A stretch of DNA of 64,000 bases from Chryseobacterium ureilyticum (GTDB lineage: Bacteria; Bacteroidota; Bacteroidia; Flavobacteriales; Weeksellaceae), in NCBI RefSeq assembly GCF_900156735.1, contig NZ_FTOL01000003.1:124001-188000 (forward strand), in the 5' to 3' direction. Below the pieces are notes generated by a model, which made no database searches, was not told where the DNA came from, and was given only the letters and a program-made list of their open reading frames with translations. Position 1 is the stretch's first letter. Each line of letters begins with the position of its first letter. A program made the translations under genes and the position numbers. Below are positions 18,722-25,555 of this stretch, in pieces.

Positions 18722-18747
18722 AACCTTCAGATAATGAAGGTTTTTTT
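18722..18747 (+). terminator. Terminator after the TonB-receptor operon
   Basis: Stem AACCTTCA/TGAAGGTT with a GATAA loop and a T-run. It closes the 15755-18714 unit. Confidence 0.85.
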
Positions 18748-18768
18748 ATGTGATTTTAATAATAAAAA

Positions 18769-18796
18769 GAAAAAGTACCATTACTGATACTTTTTC
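18769..18796 (-). terminator. Terminator for the GG-leader peptide gene
   Basis: Stem GAAAAAGTA/TACTTTTTC with a 10-nt loop. On the minus strand it is followed by CTTTTTATT, consistent with ending the short peptide transcript. Confidence 0.6.
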
Positions 18797-18820
18797 AATT
18801 TTTTATATAAAAGAAGGGGG

Positions 18821-18994
18821 TTATACACATTGCTCAATGAATGCTGTACATCTTCCAAACTGGTTTCTGCACATAGTCCACCCGCATCCATCATCATTCC
18901 ACGGGTCTTTTACAGGTAATTTACCACCTCCGATTTTCTTTTGCTCTTCTCTGGATAAGCTTTTTAAGCCCATCATTTTTTTAGATGTTTTCAT
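18821..18994 (-). CDS. Double-glycine-leader peptide (bacteriocin-like), 57 aa
   Basis: Short ORF read from the sequence. ATG at 18994 begins MKTSKKMMGLKSLSREEQKK, followed by IGGG, a typical double-glycine leader of the 'LSxEExKxIxGG' kind. The core after the GG is about 33 residues with four cysteines and several aromatics (CGWTMC, GRCTAF, EQCV). Chryseobacterium genomes carry many such 'bacteriocin-like' peptides. Export and cleavage would need a C39-peptidase ABC transporter, which is not in this window. It has its own terminator and points away from the LytTR histidine-kinase gene, with which it shares the intervening control region. A toxin or a signal peptide are both possible. Confidence 0.75.
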   Translation of the reverse strand: MKTSKKMMGLKSLSREEQKKIGGGKLPVKDPWNDDGCGWTMCRNQFGRCTAFIEQCV

Positions 18995-19213
18995 TTTAAT
19001 TTGTTTTTTGATAGTTCCTACTCTTTAAGCTTTTCGGATAACGCTGTTTTGTATTTCACTAAATTACGATAAATCTTAAAATAAATAAAATTATTTTCAT
19101 TTAATTGTTTGTTTTGTAGGTTATTGTTTGTTAAAAATTCAAATTAATAATTAATTTGATAAATGCGTGAGTGCTATGTGAAGGATTAAAAATTGAAGCA
19201 ATTTCTTTTATGA
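18995..19213. other. Intergenic region between the GG peptide and the LytTR operon
   Basis: AT-rich and without a gene. It carries a perfect palindrome at 19139-19159 (listed separately). I found no TAnnTTTG box reading toward the peptide gene. Confidence 0.5.
19139..19159. promoter_or_regulatory. 21-bp perfect palindrome, possible operator
   Basis: TCAAATTAAT, a central A, then ATTAATTTGA: a 10-bp perfect dyad between the GG-peptide gene and the kinase operon. Its low GC makes chance plausible, but the position suits a dimeric repressor or activator site acting on either gene. Confidence 0.35.
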
Positions 19214-19285
19214 TCCCGTTCAGCGAAGAAAAGTAACCGTTCGGTAAGAAATAATTTTTGATACCTTTAATAAAAGCTAATTTTG
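19214..19285 (+). promoter_or_regulatory. LytTR-type direct-repeat promoter upstream of the histidine kinase
   Basis: Half-sites TCCCGTTCAGCGAA (19214-19227) and AACCGTTCGGTAAG (19235-19248) are 21 bp apart. A -33 TTG (19258-19260), a 17-nt spacer and a -7 TAATTTTG (19278-19285) follow. The core ACCGTTCGG fits the LytTR consensus at every position. The geometry matches the sites at 15664 and 21739, implying autoregulation of the two-component system. Confidence 0.7.
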
Positions 19286-19302
19286 ACTCAAGAAAACGAA
19301 TC

Positions 19303-20634
19303 ATGAAACGTAAGGATATTATAACGCTGTTTGTCATCTCATTCATTGTCTCTATGTTTTTCTTTTTTGCATTTACCTCAGAAAAGAGCATAGAAAACTT
19401 TATATACACAATACTTATTTCCTTAATTTATACGGTTGTATTGGGTGGCGGAAATGGATTTATTAACAGCTTTCTCAATAAAAGATTTCCCTGGTCTGAA
19501 GAAACTTCAAAAAGAGCGGTTATCAGCATCGTTTCTATTGTTATCGCAAATATTATACTGGTGTACTTCTGTAACTATATCAATTTTGTATTGATTCAGA
19601 AAGCAAGTACTACAGAAGAGTTTCTGGCTGGGAAATATAATATTACCAATTGGTTTACTATCAATATTGCATTGCTCATTTCAGCATTTTTACATGCGAA
19701 AGGATTTATGCAAGAATTGAAGAAGGCATCCAAAAAAGAAGTAGTGGAGCAGAAGCTTATTGCCAAATCTGCCAATGCTCAGTTTGAAAGTTTAAAAAAC
19801 CAGCTTGATCCACATTTTCTTTTTAATTCTCTAAATGTTTTAAGCTCATTGATTGATGAAAACCCAAGCCAGGCACAGAAGTTTACTGCTTCAATGTCAA
19901 AGATTTATCGTTATGTACTTGAACAAAAAGATAAAGAGCTGGTAACTGTAGAAGACGAAATGGAATTTGCCAAAACCTATTGCGATCTTTTAAAAACAAG
20001 ATTCGAAGACAGTGTGGATTTTATTTTTGAAGTCAAAAAAGAAGATTATAGGAAATATGTAGTTCCATTATCATTACAGCTCCTCTTAGAAAATTGTATA
20101 AAGCATAATTTTGCTACTTCCTCAAAACCTTTGATCATCAGAATATTTTCAGAGAATGATATTCTTTGCATTGAGAATAATCTACAAGTAAGAGAACAGA
20201 TTAAAGAAAGCTCAGGAATAGGGCTTGCCAATATCGTACAACGTTATTCTTTACTCACAAAGAGAAATGTATTTATTGAGAAATCTGAAGATTATTTTAA
20301 AGTAAAACTTCCGATGCTGCTTAATAAACCTAATATTGTCAGTTCAGAACCGGATGAAAATTATAAGAGCTACAAAAAGGCACAAAAGCGAGTGAAAGAG
20401 CTTAAAGATTTCTATATGAATCTGATTTCTTATTGTATAGTAATTCCTTTTTTGATCTTTATTAACCTTTTTACGAGAAGCTCTTTTCATTGGTTTTGGT
20501 TCCCGGTATTTGGCTGGGGAATAGGATTAGCTTCACATGCCTTCCAGGTTTTTGGTGTCGGAGAATCTTGGCAGGAAAAGAAGATTCGTGAAATAATGAA
20601 CAAACAAAAAAACAGAAATGATGGAAACATTTGA
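19303..20634 (+). CDS. LytS-type sensor histidine kinase with C-terminal 2TM domain
   Basis: 443 aa from ATG 19303; the upstream TTG in frame lies inside the promoter. Four N-terminal hydrophobic helices (to about residue 135), a coiled linker, then a HisKA_3/LytS-like kinase core with His171 in DPHFLFNSLNVL, an N-box LQLLLENCIKHN and a G-box SSGIGLANIVQRY. Residues ~350-435 are an unusual added 2TM domain (YKKAQKRVKELKDFY, two helices, WQEKKIREIM) closely resembling the stand-alone 2TM proteins encoded downstream. It probably phosphorylates the LytTR regulator encoded at 22509. The signal is unknown. Confidence 0.9.
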   Translation: MKRKDIITLFVISFIVSMFFFFAFTSEKSIENFIYTILISLIYTVVLGGGNGFINSFLNKRFPWSEETSKRAVISIVSIVIANIILVYFCNYINFVLIQKASTTEEFLAGKYNITNWFTINIALLISAFLHAKGFMQELKKASKKEVVEQKLIAKSANAQFESLKNQLDPHFLFNSLNVLSSLIDENPSQAQKFTASMSKIYRYVLEQKDKELVTVEDEMEFAKTYCDLLKTRFEDSVDFIFEVKKEDYRKYVVPLSLQLLLENCIKHNFATSSKPLIIRIFSENDILCIENNLQVREQIKESSGIGLANIVQRYSLLTKRNVFIEKSEDYFKVKLPMLLNKPNIVSSEPDENYKSYKKAQKRVKELKDFYMNLISYCIVIPFLIFINLFTRSSFHWFWFPVFGWGIGLASHAFQVFGVGESWQEKKIREIMNKQKNRNDGNI

Positions 20635-20932
20635 CGAAAACGATATTGAATATCAGAAAGCAAAAAGACAGGTAGAAAGATTAAGAAGTTTCTATGCTCA
20701 CCTATTTGTTTATGTGGTAGTAAACCTGATGATTGTCTATTACAACTATACTCATCTAAAGCCTGGGGAAAGCTACTTTCAGTTCAAAAACTTTTTCACG
20801 GCTACATTCTGGGGAATTGGGCTTCTTGCACATGCAGCAGTAGTTCTTTTATCCAAAAATGATTATTTACAAAGATGGGAAGAGAAGAAGATTCGTGAAC
20901 TGATGGAAAAAGACCATTCAGAGAAGTTGTAA
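20618..20932 (+). CDS. 2TM domain protein
   Basis: 104 aa. It overlaps the kinase gene by 17 nt and is therefore translationally coupled. Layout: a charged N-terminal amphipathic helix (YQKAKRQVERLRSFYAHL), two transmembrane helices, and the family-typical C-terminal RWEEKKIRELMEKD. It shares domain and ends with the kinase C-terminus and with the proteins at 21853 and 22173. Function unknown; possibly a membrane-binding regulator or decoy of the kinase (inference). Confidence 0.85.
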   Translation: MMETFDENDIEYQKAKRQVERLRSFYAHLFVYVVVNLMIVYYNYTHLKPGESYFQFKNFFTATFWGIGLLAHAAVVLLSKNDYLQRWEEKKIRELMEKDHSEKL

Positions 20933-20970
20933 AAAGTTTCATCATTCGTCTAACACTAAATATCAATCCA

Positions 20971-21540
20971 ATGAATGCTTTACACACGCTGTTTTTAATC
21001 TCTATGGTGGCATGGTTTCTTAGTGAATTTCTTTATAAAAACATGCTCAAATCCGGCAAAGAAGATAAAAGAGACAAAGATAAATCTACATTGAATATTC
21101 TTTGGTTGGCAATTCCTTTCTCCATTGCAGCAGCAGTTACCGTCTCCAATATTTCTTCACTGCCAATAATCCATCATATCTGGATTTATTATGTAGGAGA
21201 AGCATTCATCCTTATAGGAATTATTTTCAGGTTTATTATTATCAGATCGCTTGGAAAATACTTTACAGTAGATGTTACCATTAAACAAGATCATAAGATC
21301 AAAAAAGAAGGTTTTTACAAGTATCTGAGACATCCTTCTTATGCGTTTTCCCTGCTTACTTCATTGGGACTGGGGTTATATCTCAATAACTGGCTGTCAC
21401 TTATTTTTGCTTTTGTACCACCATTTTTAGCCTTTGCTTACAGAATTAAAATTGAAGAACAGGTGCTTATAGAACAATTTGGTGAAGAATACATCAAGTA
21501 TAGAAAAACAACGAAAAAGCTCATCCCGTTTATTTACTAA
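20971..21540 (+). CDS. Isoprenylcysteine carboxyl methyltransferase-like membrane protein
   Basis: 189 aa with about five hydrophobic helices. The C-terminal half carries the ICMT/PEMT signature: a GFYKYLRHPSYAFSL motif (RHPxY, SAM-binding face) and IEEQVLIEQFGEEYIKYRK (EE-x-x-L-x-x-x-F-x-x-Y-x-x-Y). Family members methylate prenyl-cysteines, lipids or small molecules at the membrane; the bacterial substrate is generally unknown. It is third in the kinase operon, 38 nt after the 2TM gene, so its activity is likely under LytTR control. Confidence 0.85.
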   Translation: MNALHTLFLISMVAWFLSEFLYKNMLKSGKEDKRDKDKSTLNILWLAIPFSIAAAVTVSNISSLPIIHHIWIYYVGEAFILIGIIFRFIIIRSLGKYFTVDVTIKQDHKIKKEGFYKYLRHPSYAFSLLTSLGLGLYLNNWLSLIFAFVPPFLAFAYRIKIEEQVLIEQFGEEYIKYRKTTKKLIPFIY

Positions 21541-21738
21541 ATTTCCTCACACATATAATCTGTTTTAAATAGCCACTAATGCACGAATAATTTTATTTGT
21601 GCATTAGTCGTAAAAAGTGTGGTTAATTAACTGAAAATCTCTGGTTTTATCACATCTTAAAATAGGGTGTTATTATACTGCTTTATGTACTCTAACAATA
21701 AGAATCTCCATCCATAAAATCTATTATTCCGGAATTTT
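21541..21738. other. Intergenic region with a dispersed-repeat-like stem-loop
   Basis: No gene. It contains a perfect 10-bp inverted repeat ACTAATGCAC (21575-21584) and GTGCATTAGT (21599-21608), which may end the kinase operon transcript although no T-run follows. The rest is AT-rich without recognisable features before the LytTR promoter at 21739. Confidence 0.5.
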
Positions 21739-21811
21739 TACCATTCAGTTAGCATTATCTACCACTCGGTAATATAAAGTTGATTTGATGCTTGTTGCTG
21801 CCATACCTTTG
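21739..21811 (+). promoter_or_regulatory. LytTR-type direct-repeat promoter upstream of the 2TM-2TM-LytTR operon
   Basis: Half-sites TACCATTCAGTTAG (21739-21752) and TACCACTCGGTAAT (21760-21773) are 21 bp apart, with a -33-like TTG at 21785-21787 and a -7 box TACCTTTG at 21804-21811. The distance from second half-site to -7 box is 44 bp, against 44 and 43 at the other two sites. Confidence 0.65.
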
Positions 21812-21852
21812 GCTCAAGAAAAAAACAAATTAACTCTTTAAAAATAAAAATT

Positions 21853-22143
21853 ATGGAAACTTATACTAAAGAAACAACAGCTTACGAAAGAGCTTCAAAA
21901 AGAGTAAAAGAACTAAAAGAATTTTACGGAAACCTTACTTCTTTCTGTATCGTTATTCCCTTTTTAGCAATATTGAACCTGATGACAGCACCCGGATACT
22001 TATGGTTTTTATGGCCAATGCTTGGATGGGGAATAGGAATCGCTTTTCATGCAGTGAATATTTTCGGAATTGGGAAAAGATGGGAAGAAAACAAGATCAA
22101 AGAACTGATGGAGGAAGAAAAAAGAAAAATTAAAACACTTTAA
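21853..22143 (+). CDS. 2TM domain protein
   Basis: 96 aa. YERASKRVKELKEFYGNL, two hydrophobic helices with GYLWFLWPMLGWGIGIAFHA, then RWEENKIKELMEEEKRK. It is the closest in the window to the C-terminal domain of the kinase: both share the KRVKELK-FY, WP/FPxxGWGIG and EKKI/NKI-x-E-x-M elements. First gene behind a LytTR-type promoter, so it is a predicted output and possible feedback element of the system. Confidence 0.87.
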   Translation: METYTKETTAYERASKRVKELKEFYGNLTSFCIVIPFLAILNLMTAPGYLWFLWPMLGWGIGIAFHAVNIFGIGKRWEENKIKELMEEEKRKIKTL

Positions 22144-22172
22144 TAATTATAAACTACTAAAAACAAAATATC

Positions 22173-22445
22173 ATGAATTACAACAACACAAACAACAGAG
22201 CTCAACAATTAAAGAAATTTTATAAAAACCTTATGTGGTTTGGAATCATCGCAGGAATCGTTATTGGAAATGATTTGATAAGAGAAGGGTTTCACTATAA
22301 TGTATTGAGCGGACACTTTATATTGACTGTCTGGGCATTGATTCTTGTCGTAAAAGCAATATCTCTGTTTGTTTTTAATGACGAGTGGGAAAGAAAAATC
22401 ATAGAAAAAGAAGAGGGTAAAAATAAAAAAATGATTGATTTATAA
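22173..22445 (+). CDS. 2TM domain protein, divergent
   Basis: 90 aa. NNRAQQLKKFYKNLMWFG, two hydrophobic helices, then DEWERKIIEKEEGKNKK. It keeps the overall 2TM design but has lost the GWGIG motif. It sits 29 nt after its paralogue and 63 nt before the response regulator, in one operon. Confidence 0.8.
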   Translation: MNYNNTNNRAQQLKKFYKNLMWFGIIAGIVIGNDLIREGFHYNVLSGHFILTVWALILVVKAISLFVFNDEWERKIIEKEEGKNKKMIDL

Positions 22446-22508
22446 AATCTCCCTGTTTTTATCTAATTTTATTTTCTGAATTTAAAAACTATAAAACGAT
22501 AACCAAAG

Positions 22509-23252
22509 ATGATTAAAACAGTCATTATCGAAGACGAAAAACCTGCTTCAAGAAAACTGGAGAGAATGTTAAGTAACTTTCCTGAAATAGAATTGGTTGG
22601 AAAAATAGAATCAGTGGAAGAGGGGGTTGCCTGGTTTTCTGAAAACGAACATCCCCAGCTTATCTTTTCCGATATTGTTCTGGGTGACGGACTGTCATTT
22701 GACATCTTTGAAAAAGTACCTACCAAGGGCTTTATCATTTACACGACTGCATTTGATCAATATACCCTAAAAGCCTTTAAATTAAATAGTATTGATTACC
22801 TTCTGAAACCAATACTTGAAGAAGATCTTTCCGGAGCTGTAGAAAAATTTAAATCCTTTATTCCTTCTGGTGATACAATAGGATCGCAGGATATCAAGCA
22901 GCTGATTAGAAAAGAAAAATCTATTCTGTCCAGAGTGTTAGTAAAAATCGGGTATAATCTGAAGATTGTACAGACCCACGAAATAAGCTGTTTTTTCAGT
23001 GAAAATAAGATCGTTTATCTGCAGACTGAGGACAGGATTTATCCGTCGGATTTTACATTAGACGAACTCGTGGAGACTTTGGATGAAAAAAAATTCTTCC
23101 GGGTGAACAGACAGTTTATTATCAATTCGGATTATATCAAAAATATCCACACTTCACCGTATTACAAAGTAGAACTCAACTTCCAACCGGAAGAAGAAAT
23201 TACAGTTAGCAGAGATCGAGTCAAAGATTTCAAAGACTGGCTGGTAAGTTAA
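22509..23252 (+). CDS. LytTR-family response regulator
   Basis: 247 aa. Receiver domain with IIEDE, phospho-acceptor Asp55 in IFSDIVLGDG, TTAFDQYT and the LLKPI lysine; then a LytTR DNA-binding domain (about residues 140-245: VKIGYNLKIVQTHEISCFFS, RVNRQFIINSDYI, VSRDRVKDFKDWL). Normal length for LytT/AlgR-type regulators. It is the natural partner of the kinase encoded at 19303 and the likely binder of the paired 21-bp-spaced sites at 15664, 19214 and 21739 (inference from family consensus and position). Confidence 0.92.
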   Translation: MIKTVIIEDEKPASRKLERMLSNFPEIELVGKIESVEEGVAWFSENEHPQLIFSDIVLGDGLSFDIFEKVPTKGFIIYTTAFDQYTLKAFKLNSIDYLLKPILEEDLSGAVEKFKSFIPSGDTIGSQDIKQLIRKEKSILSRVLVKIGYNLKIVQTHEISCFFSENKIVYLQTEDRIYPSDFTLDELVETLDEKKFFRVNRQFIINSDYIKNIHTSPYYKVELNFQPEEEITVSRDRVKDFKDWLVS

Positions 23253-23283
23253 ATTAAACTATTTAAAACTAAAAATCACAACC

Positions 23284-23334
23284 ATGGACCTTTTACTATT
23301 TCTTTTTAAACTCTTTCTCGCCATTTTTTCCTGA
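23284..23334 (+). CDS. Possible 16-residue hydrophobic micropeptide
   Basis: ATG-initiated frame of 16 codons (MDLLLFLFKLFLAIFS) starting 31 nt after the LytTR gene and ending just before the converging hydrolase gene. It could be a tiny membrane peptide of the operon or simply chance; nothing beyond hydrophobicity supports it. Confidence 0.2.
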   Translation: MDLLLFLFKLFLAIFS

Positions 23335-23337
23335 GCA

Positions 23338-24564
23338 TTATTGAGCATAAAAATCACTGGCAGACTTTACGAAATGTTGGAAAGCCTCTGTAACTTCTGT
23401 TTTATTCTTATAAGTAAGAGGAAAGGGAACCATATGTGAATAATCGAACGGAAAATCCTTTATTTCAACTTCTACATTGATGTTCCTATAACCGCCTTGA
23501 AGAGTATTTAAAGCTTCCATTGGAGGAGCCACAGAATCTTTTTCCAAAACATAAGCTTTTATCTGAGATTGGATCTCTTTGATCCTTTTTTCCCTTTCAT
23601 TTTGGAAATAATTGTACCTGAGCATCTTTTTGAACCAGCTTTCCTGTGGATGGAGATCATCATCCTGATAATGCTTTAATCTGTTATCAAATTTAAAGTC
23701 TGAACTCAATAGCTCTGTAAAAACTGATTGCATTTTAATGGTAGCCTGAGAATCCATAATGTATTTGGAGATAGGAAACATACGGTCAATAGTCATGCCT
23801 CCGCAGAAGCAAAAAACCTTAGATTGGGTGAAAAAACCCTGTGGATCTGCCATTTTAATGATCATAGATAAAAATGAACCAATGGAATAGCCAAACAGAT
23901 CCAAACGTGCATCGGAAAAAATACTTTTGATCTTGCCCTCTCTGATTTCTTTTACCAATTCAATAATGTCAGAATAGGTCTGTAATCCGGACCAAAACAT
24001 TCTTTGAGGGTGAGCTTCCAATCTTGAGCTTATAGCGGCATTTACATAAGAAAAATGAGTGTTTTCAGGATATTTGCTCTTTCTGAACTTTACAATTTCC
24101 AACATATGGTGACGATCACTCCAGATGGCTTCTGCACGATCCATATGAAAGGCAATAGGAAAGAGAATAACCGCTTTGTGAGTTCTCTGAGCCAATTCAT
24201 GCGCCCAAGGAAGATATTTGTCCCATTTCTTTTCATTCAGCCCATGAAAAAAGATAATACAACCTTTTGTCATTTCCACATCAGCTCTTTTCAGAATATA
24301 ATATTCAAAATTTTTATTACATTCAATATCAGAGTCTTTAATGTCTACGGAATGCTGATGGTATACTAAATAGGCATTTTCATTGATTTCCAAAGGTTGA
24401 TGATGCTTCGGACAATCCAAATTTTTAGAACCATGAAGAAGATCTGAAACGTTGGATTCAAAGGGGACAGATTCAATGGTTAAGTTTAGGTTTTCGATCT
24501 CCACAATATTTTTTCCGGAATCAAAATGATCTTTCAAAACTTCATACAATTCATAATATTCCAT
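23338..24564 (-). CDS. Alpha/beta-hydrolase-fold protein (DUF6051-like)
   Basis: 408 aa cytoplasmic protein with no signal peptide. An alpha/beta-hydrolase core is visible: the oxyanion-region strand IIFFHGLNEKKWDKYLPWA, a nucleophile elbow LFGYSIGSFLS (G-Y-S-I-G) and a late His in DYSHMVPFPL. The N-terminal ~100 residues are family-specific. Substrate unknown; the DUF6051 label is from memory and only moderately sure. It is convergent with the LytTR operon and has no evident partner gene. Confidence 0.7.
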   Translation of the reverse strand: MEYYELYEVLKDHFDSGKNIVEIENLNLTIESVPFESNVSDLLHGSKNLDCPKHHQPLEINENAYLVYHQHSVDIKDSDIECNKNFEYYILKRADVEMTKGCIIFFHGLNEKKWDKYLPWAHELAQRTHKAVILFPIAFHMDRAEAIWSDRHHMLEIVKFRKSKYPENTHFSYVNAAISSRLEAHPQRMFWSGLQTYSDIIELVKEIREGKIKSIFSDARLDLFGYSIGSFLSMIIKMADPQGFFTQSKVFCFCGGMTIDRMFPISKYIMDSQATIKMQSVFTELLSSDFKFDNRLKHYQDDDLHPQESWFKKMLRYNYFQNEREKRIKEIQSQIKAYVLEKDSVAPPMEALNTLQGGYRNINVEVEIKDFPFDYSHMVPFPLTYKNKTEVTEAFQHFVKSASDFYAQ

Positions 24565-24679
24565 AGCAAGATAATTGAAGGTTCATATTTAGAACAATCA
24601 ATTTATGTAAATATTGCTATAACGTATTGAATTAAAGTGTTTAAATATATTCCAGGCATAAAAATAATTAAAATAAAAA

Positions 24680-24702
24680 CCCAAAACAAATTCGTTTCGG
24701 GC
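24680..24702 (-). terminator. Terminator after the first duplicated membrane-protein gene
   Basis: On the minus strand: stem CCCGAAAC with GTTTTGGG (one G-T pair), then TTTTTATTTT. It is a diverged copy of the terminators at 25073 and 25421. Confidence 0.7.
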
Positions 24703-24727
24703 TCATATGATAATTAGATTTTGATGT

Positions 24728-24934
24728 TTATTTTTCGCTTTTTTGATCATTTTTAGCTCCGTATTTCTGTACCATAACAGAAGTGAGAGCTAGTAAAACT
24801 ACACATAAAATAAAATCAGATTTTTCCGGATGATAAATTTCCTGATAGATATTATAACCCAAAAGCATAGAAACTAAGAAGATCAATACATTATTGGCTG
24901 ATGCATACTGATTGTTTGAAGTTGAAGTTTTCAT
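24728..24934 (-). CDS. Small membrane protein, tandem paralogue 1
   Basis: 68 aa. N-terminal MKTSTSNNQYASANN, then two hydrophobic segments divided by YHPEKSDF, and a polar tail. It is about half identical to the 69-aa product of the next gene and has the same layout, so the pair arose by tandem duplication. Function unknown. Confidence 0.75.
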   Translation of the reverse strand: MKTSTSNNQYASANNVLIFLVSMLLGYNIYQEIYHPEKSDFILCVVLLALTSVMVQKYGAKNDQKSEK

Positions 24935-25072
24935 AATAATATTTTTTTGTTGTTTATACAGTAAGTACGATAATTCAGAATACGTTACAGGGAAAATTTA
25001 ATTTTTTTAAATATTATAAGAAGACGTATGATATTGTACTTGAAAAAGTAAATAAAGGCTTAACAAAAAAAT

Positions 25073-25095
25073 ACCCGAAACAAGACGCTTCGGGT
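25073..25095 (-). terminator. Terminator after the second duplicated membrane-protein gene
   Basis: Stem ACCCGAA/TTCGGGT; on the minus strand it is followed by ATTTTTTTG. It belongs to the duplicated unit. Confidence 0.75.
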
Positions 25096-25119
25096 TTTAT
25101 ATAAATATATTAGAATTAA

Positions 25120-25329
25120 TTATTCTTTGGATGTGTTTTTTACCTGCTTATAACCGTATTTTCGGACCATAATAGAAGTCAAAACCACTAAGATAAGGCT
25201 TATAGCAATATTGGATTTTTCGGGATGTACAAATACCTGATAGAGATTGTAACCAAAAACCGCAGACACTAAAGCAATAAGAATATTGTTGGCATATGCA
25301 TATTGATTGTTTGAAGATGAAGTTTTCAT
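25120..25329 (-). CDS. Small membrane protein, tandem paralogue 2
   Basis: 69 aa, MKTSSSNNQYAYANN then two hydrophobic helices separated by VHPEKSNI and a KYGYKQVKN tail. It matches its downstream neighbour in order, spacing and terminator type. The conserved NNQYA-x-ANN start, HPEKS loop and V-x-KYG end define the family, which I do not recognise from elsewhere. Confidence 0.75.
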   Translation of the reverse strand: MKTSSSNNQYAYANNILIALVSAVFGYNLYQVFVHPEKSNIAISLILVVLTSIMVRKYGYKQVKNTSKE

Positions 25330-25420
25330 AATGATATTTTTTATTGTTATTTATCCAGTAAGTATGACAAATTGAAATACGTTACAAAATATTTTCAAAA
25401 ACTTTTTATTTCAAAAGCAA

Positions 25421-25445
25421 ACCCGAAACAAAAGTTGCTTCGGGT
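25421..25445. terminator. Terminator between mnmA and the duplicated small genes
   Basis: Stem ACCCGAA/TTCGGGT with an 11-nt loop, the same stem as at 25073. It is downstream of mnmA on the minus strand. Confidence 0.65.
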
Positions 25446-25555
25446 TTTATAATATCAAAGTATGATTTTTAATTTTTGTCTTAGTGAACAACCATTTCTA
25501 AATTCTGCCATCGGTATCACGTATCTCGAAACACGCACCCAATAACCAGGATCTC

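Noticed and set aside
18750..19028. 92-aa plus-strand frame across the GG-peptide region
   Set aside because: It lies antisense to the GG-leader peptide gene and spans two terminators; composition is not protein-like.
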